A stretch of DNA of 64,000 nt, from the NCBI RefSeq assembly GCF_965199065.1, contig NZ_CBDAQN010000001.1, positions 558,001 to 622,000 of the forward strand. The letters run 5' to 3'. Within the stretch, counting starts at the first letter, position 1; each line of letters opens with the position of its first letter. Both the position numbers and the translations under genes were made by a program. Source of the stretch: Acidisoma sp965199065. GTDB taxonomy: Bacteria > Pseudomonadota > Alphaproteobacteria > Acetobacterales > Acetobacteraceae. The notes beneath the pieces are model-generated. The model was not told the origin of the DNA. It ran no database searches and saw nothing but the letters and a program-made list of their open reading frames with translations. Of this stretch, positions 8,536-21,328 are shown piece after piece.

Positions 8536-10503
8536 TTAAACGTCGAGATCGGCGACGGTCACGCTGCCCGCGTGCTCCTGGATGAACTGGAATCGCAATT
8601 CCGGGCGGCGGCCCATCAGCTTCTCGACGAGGTCGTTCGTCGCCGCCCGCGTCTCCGGGGGCGCCATCACCTTCAGCAGCGTCCGCTTCGCCGGGTCCAT
8701 CGTGGTCTCCTTCAGCGCCGCCGGAGGCATTTCGCCCAGACCCTTGAACCGGCTGACCTCGACCTTGCTGCCTGGCTTGAAGGCGCTCTTGGTGAGCTTC
8801 GCCAGCCCCGCATCGTCCATCGCATAGACCGACTTCGCCCCCTGGGTGAGCCGATAGAGCGGCGGTTGCGCCAGATACAGGTGCCCCTGACGCACCAGCT
8901 CCGGCAGTTCGCGGTAGAAGAAGGTCATCAGCAGGCTCGCGATGTGCGCGCCGTCGACATCGGCGTCGGTCATGATGATGATGCGCCCGTAGCGGAGGCG
9001 GCGGGCGTCGAAGCGCTCGCCCACGCCGCAGCCGAGCGCCTCGATGAGGTCCTTCAACTCCTGGTTCTGCCGCAGCTTGTCGGCGGACGCGCTCGCCACG
9101 TTGAGGATCTTGCCTCGGAGCGGCAGCACCGCCTGGGTTTCGCGGTTGCGCGCCTGCTTCGCGGAGCCTCCGGCGCTGTCGCCCTCGACCAGGAAGATCT
9201 CCGTCTCCGCTGCATTCTCGCGCGTGCAGTCGGTGAGTTTGCCGGGTAGCCGCAGCCGCCGCGTCGCCGACTTGCGAGGTGTGTCCTTCTCGTCCCGGCG
9301 CCGGATGCGCTCCTCGGCGCGCTCGATCGAGAAGGCGAGCAGGTTGTCGGCGCTTGCGGGGTCGCCCGCCAGAAAATGATCGAAGCGGTCGCGCAGGCTC
9401 GCCTCCACCAGGCGCGTCGCATCGGCGTTGGTGAGCTTCTCCTTCGTCTGCCCCTGGAACTGGGGCTCGCGGATGAAAACCGAGAGCTTGGCGGCCATCG
9501 GCGTCAGCACGTCCTCGGCGGTCAGCTGCGCCGCCCGGCGATTGCCGCGATGCTCGCCCCAGGCGCGCAGGCCCTTCAGCAGCGCCGAGCGCAGCCCCGC
9601 CTCATGGGTGCCGCCGAGCGGCGTCGGCACCGTGTTGCAGTAGCTGTGCAGGAAGCCGCCGCCTTCCAGCCAGAGCGCTGCCCATTCGACCTTTCCGGCG
9701 CCGTTCGGAAAATCGGCCTCACCCGCCCAGGGCTGCGGCAGCACGCGGGCAGATCCGCCGACATCCTCCTCGAGGCTGTCCCGGAGACCGCCGGGGAAGT
9801 GCAGCACGGCCTCGGCCGGAACATCCGTCTGCCCTACGATCAGGGACTGGTCGCAACTCCACCGGATCTGGACGCCGCGAAACAGGTAGGCCTTGGATCG
9901 GCAAAGCCGGTAGAGCCGCGCCGGGCTGAACATGAGCGAGGGCCCGAAGATTTCGGGATCGGGATGGAATCGGATGCTGGTGCCGCGGCGGTTCTGGACA
10001 GGGCCGGCGTCGATGAGCTTGGTCCGCGGCGTGCCCTGCGAGTAGCTCTGCTTCCACAGCCGGCGTTCCCGCGCGACCTCGACCTCGAACAGATCCGACA
10101 GCGCGTTGACGACGGAGCTGCCGACGCCGTGCAGCCCGCCGGATGTCGCGTAGGCCTTGCCGGAGAACTTTCCACCTGAGTGAAGGGTGGTGAGGATCAC
10201 CTCGAGCGCGCTCTTCGACTTGAATTTGGGATGCGGGTCGACCGGGATGCCGCGCCCGTTGTCCCGAACGGTCAGCAGATTGCCGGCCGCCAGATTCATT
10301 TCGATGAAGCTTGCATGTCCGGCGACGGCCTCGTCCATCGCGTTGTCCAGGATTTCGGCGGCGAGATGGTGCAGGGAACCTTCGTCGGTGCCCCCGATAT
10401 ACATGCCCGGCCGCCGGCGCACAGGCTCAAGGCCTTCAAGAACCTCAATATCCTTAGCCGAATAGGCAGCCTCGGCCGAAGCGGCGCCGAAGAGGTCGTT
10501 CAT
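8536..10503 (-). CDS. parE: DNA topoisomerase IV subunit B
   Basis: A 655-residue type IIA topoisomerase ATPase subunit that decatenates chromosomes with ParC. The GHKL ATPase is at the N terminus (LEPVRRRPGMYIGG, EILDNAMDEA, DNGRGIPVD, GLHGVGSSVVNALS). A transducer domain follows, and then the TOPRIM domain with EGDSAGGSAKQ and DADVDGAHI. The lack of the long GyrB insertion and the SKxLW-like loop favours ParE over GyrB. The start is taken at the MNDLFG methionine because the upstream in-frame extension looks non-coding. It converges on the plus-strand gene ending at 8526 with only nine bases between. Confidence 0.93.
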   Translation of the reverse strand: MNDLFGAASAEAAYSAKDIEVLEGLEPVRRRPGMYIGGTDEGSLHHLAAEILDNAMDEAVAGHASFIEMNLAAGNLLTVRDNGRGIPVDPHPKFKSKSALEVILTTLHSGGKFSGKAYATSGGLHGVGSSVVNALSDLFEVEVARERRLWKQSYSQGTPRTKLIDAGPVQNRRGTSIRFHPDPEIFGPSLMFSPARLYRLCRSKAYLFRGVQIRWSCDQSLIVGQTDVPAEAVLHFPGGLRDSLEEDVGGSARVLPQPWAGEADFPNGAGKVEWAALWLEGGGFLHSYCNTVPTPLGGTHEAGLRSALLKGLRAWGEHRGNRRAAQLTAEDVLTPMAAKLSVFIREPQFQGQTKEKLTNADATRLVEASLRDRFDHFLAGDPASADNLLAFSIERAEERIRRRDEKDTPRKSATRRLRLPGKLTDCTRENAAETEIFLVEGDSAGGSAKQARNRETQAVLPLRGKILNVASASADKLRQNQELKDLIEALGCGVGERFDARRLRYGRIIIMTDADVDGAHIASLLMTFFYRELPELVRQGHLYLAQPPLYRLTQGAKSVYAMDDAGLAKLTKSAFKPGSKVEVSRFKGLGEMPPAALKETTMDPAKRTLLKVMAPPETRAATNDLVEKLMGRRPELRFQFIQEHAGSVTVADLDV

Positions 10504-10599
10504 GTCTTGTTCCCGTTCACAGGTCGCACGATAGGCGCGTGAGTTGCGCCGGGGCAAGACGAGACGCGAGGCCCTGCATCGAGCGCCGCCAAGCGTCCT

Positions 10600-11727
10600 T
10601 CAGCCACGATCGATATCGTGCGTCACGATGCCGGCCTCTCCCGGCATCTCCAGCCAGTCACGACGCGCGAGCGTCTGGCGGGTCTGGTTGTAGCCGCGCG
10701 TCCAGTGGTCGTTCATCGAACGGCGGCTGAACTCGAAGTCACGCGACTCGCCCTCGTAAGCCGTGTGTTCATAGATGAGCTCGAGAATGCTGAGCTGCGG
10801 CAGTTCGCGCAGCCGCTCGCGCTCCGCCTCGTCCTCTGCGGTCAGCAAAGCGGGCGGCATGCGGTCGAGGAGCTTGCGGAGCCGGTTCTTGAGGGCGAAC
10901 TCGCGTTTGAAGTAGTCGGTGACGAGCCGGGTGCGGCTCGAGAAGCCGATCTCCTTCTGCCGCAGCCCGACATCCTGGATCGTGCGGGGGATCGGGCCGC
11001 GCGCGCTGAACAGGTCGACCTGGAACACCAGCGTGTTGCAGTCGTCGATGTTCAACAACAGATGGGCGAGCGGCGTGTTGGAGATGAGCGCGCCATCCCA
11101 GAAGAATTCGGTGCCGACCTGGACCATCGGGAAGCCGGGCGGCAGCGCGCCGCTGGCCATGATGTGCTCCGGCGCCAGGGTCATCTCGGCGTTGTCGAAA
11201 TAGGCGAAGTTGCCGGAGGCGACGTTCACCGCGCCCACGGCGCAGCGGACCGCGCCGCTGTTGAGGCGGTCGAAGTCGACGAACTCGAGCAGGCTCTGGC
11301 GGAGCGGCGTCGTGTCATAGAAGGCGGTCGCCTGACGTGCGCCAGGCAGGCTGAGCAGCGGACCCGGCAGGTTGGGACTGAAGAAGCCCGGCTGTCCCAG
11401 AACCAAGGCGCCGAAAGCCGCGGCGTCGTTTGCCCACTGCCGCGGAAGGTCGCCATCAGGCGCCGGCCAGGCCATGCGGTCGGGCGTGATCCTCTCCCAG
11501 AAGCCGCGCAGCTTGGTGAGGCGATCCGCCGGGGCATTGCCGGCGATGATCGCCGAGTTGATGGCGCCGATGGACACGCCGCAAACCCAGTCCGGTGCGA
11601 TCCCGGCCTCGTCCATCGCCTGAAAGACCCCACCCTGATAGGCGCCGAGCGCGCCGCCACCCTGCAGCACGAGAGCGACATGTTCGCAGCGATTGCCGCC
11701 GCGCGAGAGAGGGTGGCCGGCATCCAT
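10600..11727 (-). CDS. Patatin-like phospholipase with C-terminal DUF3734-type region
   Basis: A 375-residue patatin-fold lipid hydrolase. The oxyanion-hole glycine loop is LQGGGALGAYQGG (residues 21-33). The nucleophile is Ser52 in GVSIG, and the dyad aspartate lies in WDGALISN. The C-terminal third matches the DUF3734 extension seen in such proteins. It has no signal peptide. GAGGA sits just before the ATG. It is divergent from the 3-hydroxybutyrate dehydrogenase, a common pairing in polyhydroxybutyrate-making alphaproteobacteria, so a role in PHB or granule lipid turnover is possible but inferred. Confidence 0.85.
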   Translation of the reverse strand: MDAGHPLSRGGNRCEHVALVLQGGGALGAYQGGVFQAMDEAGIAPDWVCGVSIGAINSAIIAGNAPADRLTKLRGFWERITPDRMAWPAPDGDLPRQWANDAAAFGALVLGQPGFFSPNLPGPLLSLPGARQATAFYDTTPLRQSLLEFVDFDRLNSGAVRCAVGAVNVASGNFAYFDNAEMTLAPEHIMASGALPPGFPMVQVGTEFFWDGALISNTPLAHLLLNIDDCNTLVFQVDLFSARGPIPRTIQDVGLRQKEIGFSSRTRLVTDYFKREFALKNRLRKLLDRMPPALLTAEDEAERERLRELPQLSILELIYEHTAYEGESRDFEFSRRSMNDHWTRGYNQTRQTLARRDWLEMPGEAGIVTHDIDRG

Positions 11728-11835
11728 GGCATTGTCCTCAAGGTTCGGAACGAACTCCCAGCGGAAAGATCACTGGACACAAGCTCCGGGCTGTTCAAGC
11801 TTCCACTGCTTGGGTTCTCTTTGAGAGAAGAATAC

Positions 11836-11874
11836 AGAAAGCGCTTCTTTATGAGAAAAGAAGCAAAAACTTTC
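11836..11874 (-). repeat. Interspersed palindromic repeat, copy 1 (bdhA leader)
   Basis: Read on the minus strand, 35 of 39 bases match a second copy at 16101-16139. The core is an imperfect stem-loop with arms GCTTCTTT and AAAGAAGC, preceded by AGTTTTT and followed by GCGCTTTCT. It ends only about 20 bases before the bdhA ATG, so it is probably transcribed in the bdhA leader. It is far more AT-rich than its surroundings. Confidence 0.8.
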
Positions 11875-11894
11875 ATTTCATTTGGAGGGGAGCC

Positions 11895-12680
11895 ATGGGT
11901 CTCCACGGAAAATTCGCGCTTGTCACGGGATCGACCAGCGGTATCGGGCTTGGAATTGCGCGTGCTCTCGCGGCTGACGGCGCCGCCATCATGTTGAACG
12001 GCTTCGCGGCACCGGCCGATATCGAACGGGAAAAATCTGCCATCGAGGCGGAGTTCGGCGTCCGGGTAGGCTATTCGGGCGCGGACCTCAGCAGCGGCGC
12101 CGGGGTGCGGCAGATGGTCGCGGAAACCGAGGCCGCCTTCGGCCAGATCGATGTGCTCGTGAACAACGCCGGCATCCAGTTCGTCGAGGATATCGCCGAG
12201 TTTCCGGAGGAAAAGTGGGATGCGATCATCGCCATCAACCTCTCCTCCGCCTTTCACGGCATCAAGGCGGTGACGCCGGGGATGAAGGCGCGCGGCTGGG
12301 GGCGGATCATCAACACGGCCTCTGCGCATGGGCTGGTCGGCAGCCCGCAGAAGGTCGCCTATGTCGCGGCCAAACACGGCATCCTCGGCATCACCAAGGT
12401 CGCCGGGATCGAGCTGGCCAACACGGGCATCACCGTCAATGCGATCTGCCCGGGCTGGGTGCTGACCCCCCTGGTGGAGAAGCAGCTGCACGACCGGGCA
12501 GGGCGGAACGGCACCAGCTTCGAGCAGGAGAAGATCGCGCTCGTCAGCGAAAAGCAGCCGATGACCCAGTTCTCGACGCCGGAGCAGATCGGGGCGCTCG
12601 CCGTGTTCCTGTGCTCGGACGCCGCCAGGACGATCACAGGCGCGCCAATCTCGATCGATGGGGGCTGGACCGCGCAGTAG
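11895..12680 (+). CDS. bdhA: D-3-hydroxybutyrate dehydrogenase
   Basis: A 261-residue classical SDR that interconverts 3-hydroxybutyrate and acetoacetate with NAD(H), the entry to PHB and ketone-body catabolism. The cofactor motif is TGSTSGIG (11-18) and the NNAG motif is at 90-93. The catalytic Ser143, Tyr156 and Lys160 lie in NTASAHGLVGSPQKVAYVAAK, which is typical of BdhA. NAICPGWVLTPLVEKQ and the C-terminal IDGGWTAQ are also BdhA-like. ATG 11895 has GGAGGGG just upstream. The palindromic repeat lies in its leader. Confidence 0.92.
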   Translation: MGLHGKFALVTGSTSGIGLGIARALAADGAAIMLNGFAAPADIEREKSAIEAEFGVRVGYSGADLSSGAGVRQMVAETEAAFGQIDVLVNNAGIQFVEDIAEFPEEKWDAIIAINLSSAFHGIKAVTPGMKARGWGRIINTASAHGLVGSPQKVAYVAAKHGILGITKVAGIELANTGITVNAICPGWVLTPLVEKQLHDRAGRNGTSFEQEKIALVSEKQPMTQFSTPEQIGALAVFLCSDAARTITGAPISIDGGWTAQ

Positions 12681-12769
12681 CCACGATGGCGCGGCAAAAA
12701 TGACACGATTGGGCGCTGACTGGAGGGCGGGCGCCAGCGTAGGCGCCGAGGTCTTCAAGGAGCGTTGAG

Positions 12770-12796
12770 ATGGCTATCGGGCGTTCGCCGTCATGA
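12770..12796 (+). CDS. Possible leader peptide coupled to the epimerase gene
   Basis: An eight-codon frame (MAIGRSPS) with AAGGAG a few bases upstream. Its TGA overlaps the epimerase ATG by sharing the A, T and G around 12793-12796. The epimerase ATG itself lacks a clear ribosome site, so re-initiation from this frame is plausible. It is too short to judge as a protein. Confidence 0.35.
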   Translation: MAIGRSPS

Positions 12797-13764
12797 CTGT
12801 TCTGGTCACAGGAGCCGCGGGCTTCGTCGGCTATCACGTCTGCGAGGCGCTTCTGGCGCGGGGAGAGGAGGTGTTCGGCGTCGACGAGATCAACGCCTAC
12901 TACGACCCAAGCCTGAAGCAGGCTCGCCTGGCCCGGCTGGAGCGGCATACAGGGTTTCGCTTTGCCAAGCTGAGCATCGCCGATCGCGATGCGGTCGCCG
13001 AGGTGATGCGGAAGGAGACGGAGGTCGACCGGATCGTTCATCTCGCGGCGCAGGCCGGCGTGCGCTACTCGATGGTCGACCCGTATGCCTACGTCGCGGC
13101 CAATCTGATGGGCCACGTGGTGATGCTGGAGGCCGCGCGTCACCGACCGGGGCTGAAGCACTTCGTCTATGCCAGTTCCTCATCGGTCTACGGCGGCAAT
13201 ACCAAGATGCCGTTCTCGGAAAGCGACCCGGTCGATCTGCCCGTTTCGCTCTACGGCGCGACCAAGCGAGCGGACGAGCTGATGAGCCATTCGTACAGCC
13301 ACCTGTATGGTCTGCCGCAGAGCGGCCTGCGGTTCTTTACGGTCTATGGACCCTGGGGCCGGCCGGATATGGCGTATTTCTCATTCGCTCGCGCCATCAT
13401 GGAAGGAACTCCGATCACCCTTTACGACAATGGGACGCTGCGGCGCGACTTCACCTATATCGACGATATCGTCAGCGGAGTTCTGGGGGTTCTGGATCGC
13501 CCGCCCGCGGCTCAGGCGCCGCGGCTGCTGAACATCGGGAACAATCGCAGCGAAACCGTCCGCCACTTGGTCTCGCTGCTCGAGGAGGGCTTGGGCCGCA
13601 GCGCCATCATCCGGGATGTTCCGTGCCCCGCATCCGACGTTACGGACACCTTCGCCGATATATCGGCCATCAAGGCGCTTACCGGTTTTGCACCAAGAAC
13701 CCCGCTCGACGTGGGCATTCCTCGGTTTCTGGAGTGGTTCAAAGGCTGGAACCGCGCGCGGTAG
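12793..13764 (+). CDS. NAD-dependent nucleotide-sugar epimerase, UDP-glucuronate 4-epimerase-like
   Basis: A 323-residue extended SDR. It has TGAAGFVG at 6-13 for NAD, a catalytic serine in the YASSSSVYGG stretch, and Tyr154/Lys158 in SLYGATK. GPWGRPDMAYFSFARAI and RDFTYIDDIV are typical of the UDP-GlcA 4-epimerase (GAE) group, which makes UDP-galacturonate for polysaccharides or glycolipids. It stands alone between bdhA and the rRNA operon. It could feed the glycolipid locus further on, but that is inference. Confidence 0.85.
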   Translation: MTVLVTGAAGFVGYHVCEALLARGEEVFGVDEINAYYDPSLKQARLARLERHTGFRFAKLSIADRDAVAEVMRKETEVDRIVHLAAQAGVRYSMVDPYAYVAANLMGHVVMLEAARHRPGLKHFVYASSSSVYGGNTKMPFSESDPVDLPVSLYGATKRADELMSHSYSHLYGLPQSGLRFFTVYGPWGRPDMAYFSFARAIMEGTPITLYDNGTLRRDFTYIDDIVSGVLGVLDRPPAAQAPRLLNIGNNRSETVRHLVSLLEEGLGRSAIIRDVPCPASDVTDTFADISAIKALTGFAPRTPLDVGIPRFLEWFKGWNRAR

Positions 13765-13819
13765 CGACGAGGCGCAGATCAGCGGCGCGGAAATGACCGT
13801 CGCGTGACAGCGAAAGGGG

Positions 13820-13848
13820 TTGACCGGCCCGCTGGGGTCCTCTAAACC
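13820..13848 (+). promoter_or_regulatory. rRNA operon promoter P1 (candidate)
   Basis: TTGACC, 17 bases, TAAACC. The -35 is near perfect and the -10 weaker. It lies 410 bases before the 16S gene. Confidence 0.5.
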
Positions 13849-13873
13849 CCGCTTCACCGCAGCAGATTGGTGC

Positions 13874-13902
13874 TTGCAGCCGGGTTCTTTCCCGGCTATA
13901 AG
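13874..13902 (+). promoter_or_regulatory. rRNA operon promoter P2 (candidate)
   Basis: TTGCAG, 17 bases, TATAAG, followed by a GC-rich stretch. It has a better -10 than P1. Tandem promoters are usual for rrn operons. Confidence 0.6.
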
Positions 13903-13968
13903 CGCCGCCTCCTGCAAAAGATTGCTTCTCCAAGCCGCTCTGAGTGATCGGAGCCGGGCAGGGAGATT

Positions 13969-13980
13969 TGTTCTTTGACA
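13969..13980 (+). promoter_or_regulatory. boxA antitermination element, 16S leader
   Basis: TGTTCTTTGACA corresponds to the bacterial rrn boxA (E. coli TGCTCTTTAACA). It lies in the transcribed leader between the promoters and 16S. NusB/NusE binding is known for the family. A near copy recurs before 23S. Confidence 0.7.
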
Positions 13981-14257
13981 TTTATATCTGGAATGGAAGG
14001 GATATGTTGGTGGCGCCTCAGGTGCTTCTGCGTGAGCGGGGGTGCTGGTTTGGGTTTTATTGATTGGGCTGGACATAAGTATGATCTGCTTGATTGGTTA
14101 AGTTCGGACGAGGAAGTCGCTGACGTATTCGCGAGAGATTGCTTTACGTTAACGATATGATTTGTGCGGGCTGGATTTGGTGGAAGCCAGGTCTGGCTGA
14201 TTGAGTTGGGTCTTTGTTTGTTTTTCTGGCTTAGTTTTAGGACTGGGTTGGATTGAT

Positions 14258-15753
<1,496 letters not shown>

Positions 15754-15954
15754 AAGGAACTGTCCTGATGTCATCCGGCTTGCCGGGTGTTTGGGATGGT
15801 TACCAATAAGCTGCCGGCGGATGCCGGTGGCGGTCTGATCAGGCGGACCCAGATTGGGCGCCATCAACATATCCCTTCCCCGCGACGAGCCGAGTGGCTT
15901 GTGCGCGTTTCTACCGTTTGGTAGGGGCACGCGTATTGTTCATTCGGGGTATTT

Positions 15955-16031
<77 letters not shown>

Positions 16032-16100
16032 GGTTTTCTGTGGTGGGTCATCCTTGAAGAAGGGTCCCACCAAGATTGGATGGTTCTGACTGGTATTGAT

Positions 16101-16139
16101 GGAAGTTTTTGCTTCTTTTTACAAAAAGAAGCGCTTTCT
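16101..16139 (+). repeat. Interspersed palindromic repeat, copy 2 (rRNA spacer)
   Basis: Plus-strand copy of the element at 11836-11874 (35/39 identical). Stem arms are GCTTCTTTT and AAAAGAAGC with a three-to-four-base loop. It sits between tRNA-Ile and tRNA-Ala, so it is transcribed in the rRNA precursor and must be processed out. Confidence 0.8.
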
Positions 16140-16159
16140 TCTGTCTGTTTGTGTCTCCT

Positions 16160-16231
16160 GGGGGTGTAGCTCAGTGGGAGAGCACCTGCTTTGCAAGCAG
16201 GGGGTCGTCGGTTCGATACCGTCCACCTCCA
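16160..16231 (+). tRNA. tRNA-Ala (TGC)
   Basis: Acceptor GGGGGTG pairs with CACCTCC (one G-U), the anticodon loop is TTTGCAA, and the discriminator is A. The genome continues TAAGG, so CCA is not encoded, unlike the two neighbouring tRNAs. Confidence 0.96.
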
Positions 16232-16661
16232 TAAGGAGCTTTGCTCCGGTAGGAGAGACGCCGTCGCGGTGGGAAAGCAGATCGTATGAGCATTGAGCGG
16301 AGCCTCTTGAGAGGTGGCCGGGCGATGGTCGTACGGGTGCGGACTGGGTCTTCGTAGGAAGGTTCTGGTCTTTTGTTCTTTTGACATGTGAATCAGGGTT
16401 TGGCGCGTCTGGACGCGCCGGTTGCAAGTCTGACCGGAGGAGGATCGTGAGAGCGATCCAAGTCCCCGCAACCGGAGGTGTTCAGAGGCGTGAAGAGAAT
16501 GGATGTGCTTGATGGCGCGTCCGTCTCGGCCGGTCGGTTGTTCTCGCAACTGGTCTGCATGGGGCGGCATATGGATGGGGATAGGTCTTACTTTCGCGAG
16601 AAGGTTGGATGGTTCCTGTGCAAGATGGGAGTGCTGAACTTCGGTTTGGCATTCGCGTAGC
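16232..16661 (+). other. tRNA-Ala to 23S spacer
   Basis: 430 bases of spacer. The only element I can name is the boxA near 16374. The region should carry the RNase III processing stem around 23S. Short open frames here are not supported. Confidence 0.7.
16374..16386 (+). promoter_or_regulatory. boxA antitermination element, 23S leader
   Basis: TGTTCTTTTGACA, a near copy of the 16S-leader boxA with one extra T. A second boxA ahead of 23S is known from other bacterial rrn operons. Confidence 0.6.
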
Positions 16662-19400
<2,739 letters not shown>

Positions 19401-19613
19401 AACTACACCATCCTGCACAGCAATCATCCAACCATAACCACATCCAATGCCCCTAACCGGGTGCCACCAAACGCACATCCATTCTCTTCTTCCTTCATCA
19501 TTCATCGGCAACTGGGGCTGGATTGGCGGCCAGTTGACGATGAACAGAGGATCAAACCCCGTCACATCTCACTCCTCGCCCGAGGCAACTCAGGCCTAGG
19601 GTGGGTTGGACGA

Positions 19614-19728
19614 CCTGGTGGCCATAGCGGGGAGCCTACACCCGATCCCATCCCGAACTCGGCCGTGAAAAACCCCAGCGCCCATGGTACTGCGTCCTAA
19701 GACGCGGGAGAGTAGGTCGCCGCCAGGC
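19614..19728 (+). rRNA. rrf: 5S ribosomal RNA
   Basis: About 115 bases. The 5' CCTGGTGGC pairs with the 3' GCCGCCAGG. Internal CCCGATCCCATCCCGAACTC and the GAGAGTAGGTCGCCGCC end are standard 5S landmarks. Confidence 0.95.
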
Positions 19729-19795
19729 CTTCCAACCTACCCAACGAGCCGCACCGACCGCACCGCAGTCGTCACGCTCCCAAATCCATCACCCC

Positions 19796-19872
<77 letters not shown>

Positions 19873-19884
19873 AATTAAAATGAA

Positions 19885-20070
19885 TGAAACGTCATCCAAG
19901 GAGATGAGCGCAATCAGCGCTTTTCCCGGATTATTGTAGAAGTCCTCCATCCAGACAACGCAGTCGCTGAGTTCATCGAGGCGCCACTATGGCGCCACCC
20001 GCGCCGCGGTTGTCGACTTGCCGCTTCCCTGCGCCCCCGGCAGCCCGATACGGATGAGGCGCCCCCAGTT
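19885..20070 (-). pseudogene. Remnant of a P-loop kinase-like gene
   Basis: Read on the minus strand, one frame gives RLIRIGLPGAQGSGKSTTAA, a textbook Walker A loop. A TAG stop lies a few codons later. The same frame then continues as LDELSDCVVWMEDFYNNPGK and on to LISLDD. No start is found and an upstream in-frame TGA cuts the N terminus. I read it as a decayed uridine-kinase or sugar-kinase-like gene. A perfect inverted repeat (GGCGCCA/TGGCGCC, 19980-19996) covers the stop. Confidence 0.4.
19907..19924 (+). terminator. Candidate rrn operon terminator
   Basis: Hairpin AGCGC, loop AATCA, GCGCT, followed by TTT, 35 bases after tRNA-fMet. It is short but GC-rich and correctly placed. Confidence 0.4.
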
Positions 20071-20185
20071 CCAGCCTGTTCAACTATATCTCGCTTCCAA
20101 ACACTGCATCGCCTAGCTCTGCGGGAGACGAGGTGGTGGCCCGTTTAAGCCGGGCGAGCCATCGGTCAGGATGATGGAGGTATTC

Positions 20186-20464
20186 ATGAGCTACGACACG
20201 ATGAGGGGCGGTGTGCTCGGCATCCCGCCCTGGAGAGGCTCGAGCATCGTCTACGACCGCGCCTGGATGATCTTGGAGCACCTTCGAGGGAACGGCTACG
20301 GGACCGGTCGAAATCCGGTCTACAAGGAGACGAGGCGGGTGGAACAGGACATGGCGACACTCATCTCCGCACTTGAGCAGGGTCATGAAGCCACTGTGCG
20401 GGAGCAGGTTCAGCACAACCTCCGTTTTCTCTCGGCGCAGCAGTTGGCGGCGACCAGCCGCTGA
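20186..20464 (+). CDS. Small protein resembling the end of an FCD domain; possible gene fragment
   Basis: A 92-residue frame with GGAGG five bases before the ATG. The second half (YKETRRVEQDMATLISALEQ, then HNLRFL) resembles the final helices of the FCD ligand-binding domain of GntR regulators, where EH-x-LI-x-AL-x-x-G and a late HL are usual. No DNA-binding part is present. It may be a truncated regulator remnant or a short free-standing protein. A complete GntR/FCD gene lies head-on 105 bases away. Confidence 0.4.
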   Translation: MSYDTMRGGVLGIPPWRGSSIVYDRAWMILEHLRGNGYGTGRNPVYKETRRVEQDMATLISALEQGHEATVREQVQHNLRFLSAQQLAATSR

Positions 20465-20569
20465 GGCCGTTCCGCTGACGGTCGAAAGAACCGCCCTCTC
20501 TGCGGCATCGGGCTGGTGGTGTAGCAAGCGCCGGCCGATGAGTTGCAGGAGACGTTCTCTCGCCGCCTG

Positions 20570-21241
20570 TCATGCGGTCTTGTCGAGCAGCACGTCCCTG
20601 ATTTCGACGTCTCGCTCGATTGCAAGCAGTGTCTGCTCGAGATGCGCCGCGGTCTTCGCACCGAGCTCCTTCTCTTTCCCCGACCGGTAGAGCTGCAACA
20701 GCTGCGCGTGATCCCGGTTGTTGGACGTCATCAGCTCCGGCGTGGCGTGCATCGACAGCGTGACATAGGAGCCGGCGGCGTCCGCCAGGCCCGCAACCAT
20801 GCGCGCCAGACGGCCGTCAGGGGCCGGCGCATGCAGAGCCTGGTGAAAGGACACATTCAGCGTCGCCCACCGCTCCGGATCCGGCTCATCGCACAGCTGC
20901 AGATGGATGGCCTCCGCCGCGTCAAGATGCGCTGGAGTGGCCATGCGGAGCGCGCGTATCGCGAGCATTGGTTCAAGCACGATGCGCAACTCGTAAAGTT
21001 CCCGCACATCCGCAAGCGTCAAGCTGCGAACGAGGACACCGCGATGTGTGTCGAGCCCGATGAGGCCTTCGGCCAGCAAGTCGCGGAAGGCCTCGCGCAC
21101 TGGAGTGGTGCTCACGCCAAGCTGAGCGGCAACCTCCTCCTGCCGTAGCCGGGCACCGGCCATGTGCTCTCCCCTCAGGATCTTCGCCCTCAACACGCCA
21201 ACAACATACTGCCGCGCGGTTTCAGGCCGCTTCTTATTCAT
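20570..21241 (-). CDS. GntR family transcriptional regulator (FCD type)
   Basis: A 223-residue regulator. The winged helix occupies about residues 8-75 (LRAKILRGEHMAGARLRQEE, then LGVSTTPVREAFRDLLAEGL and THRGVLV). The FCD domain follows, with ELYELRIVLEP and metal-ligand-type residues in FHQALHAPA and RDHAQLL. It is divergent from the ABC importer/formamidase operon, and the 270-base gap holds a perfect palindrome at 21329-21351. I infer it controls both, with an amide or a related compound as possible effector. Confidence 0.88.
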   Translation of the reverse strand: MNKKRPETARQYVVGVLRAKILRGEHMAGARLRQEEVAAQLGVSTTPVREAFRDLLAEGLIGLDTHRGVLVRSLTLADVRELYELRIVLEPMLAIRALRMATPAHLDAAEAIHLQLCDEPDPERWATLNVSFHQALHAPAPDGRLARMVAGLADAAGSYVTLSMHATPELMTSNNRDHAQLLQLYRSGKEKELGAKTAAHLEQTLLAIERDVEIRDVLLDKTA

Positions 21242-21328
21242 AGTCTTCTATCCCTGTCTTCGCCGTGCCGCTCCGGGCCTGATAGCGCGTTACCGGCCTC
21301 ATCTTCCAGAGACCGCAAGCGCCAATAG

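Noticed and set aside
8572..12000. Long plus-strand frames opposite parE and the lipase
   Set aside because: They mirror the GHKL/TOPRIM and patatin reading frames and have arginine/alanine-rich nonsense-like translations.
11226..12758. 510-codon frame opposite bdhA and the lipase gene
   Set aside because: It spans two convincing divergent genes and their promoter region, and its translation is low-complexity without motifs.
20084..20527. 147-codon minus-strand frame after the rRNA operon
   Set aside because: It opposes the frame with a good ribosome site at 20186, lacks a ribosome site of its own and shows no motif.
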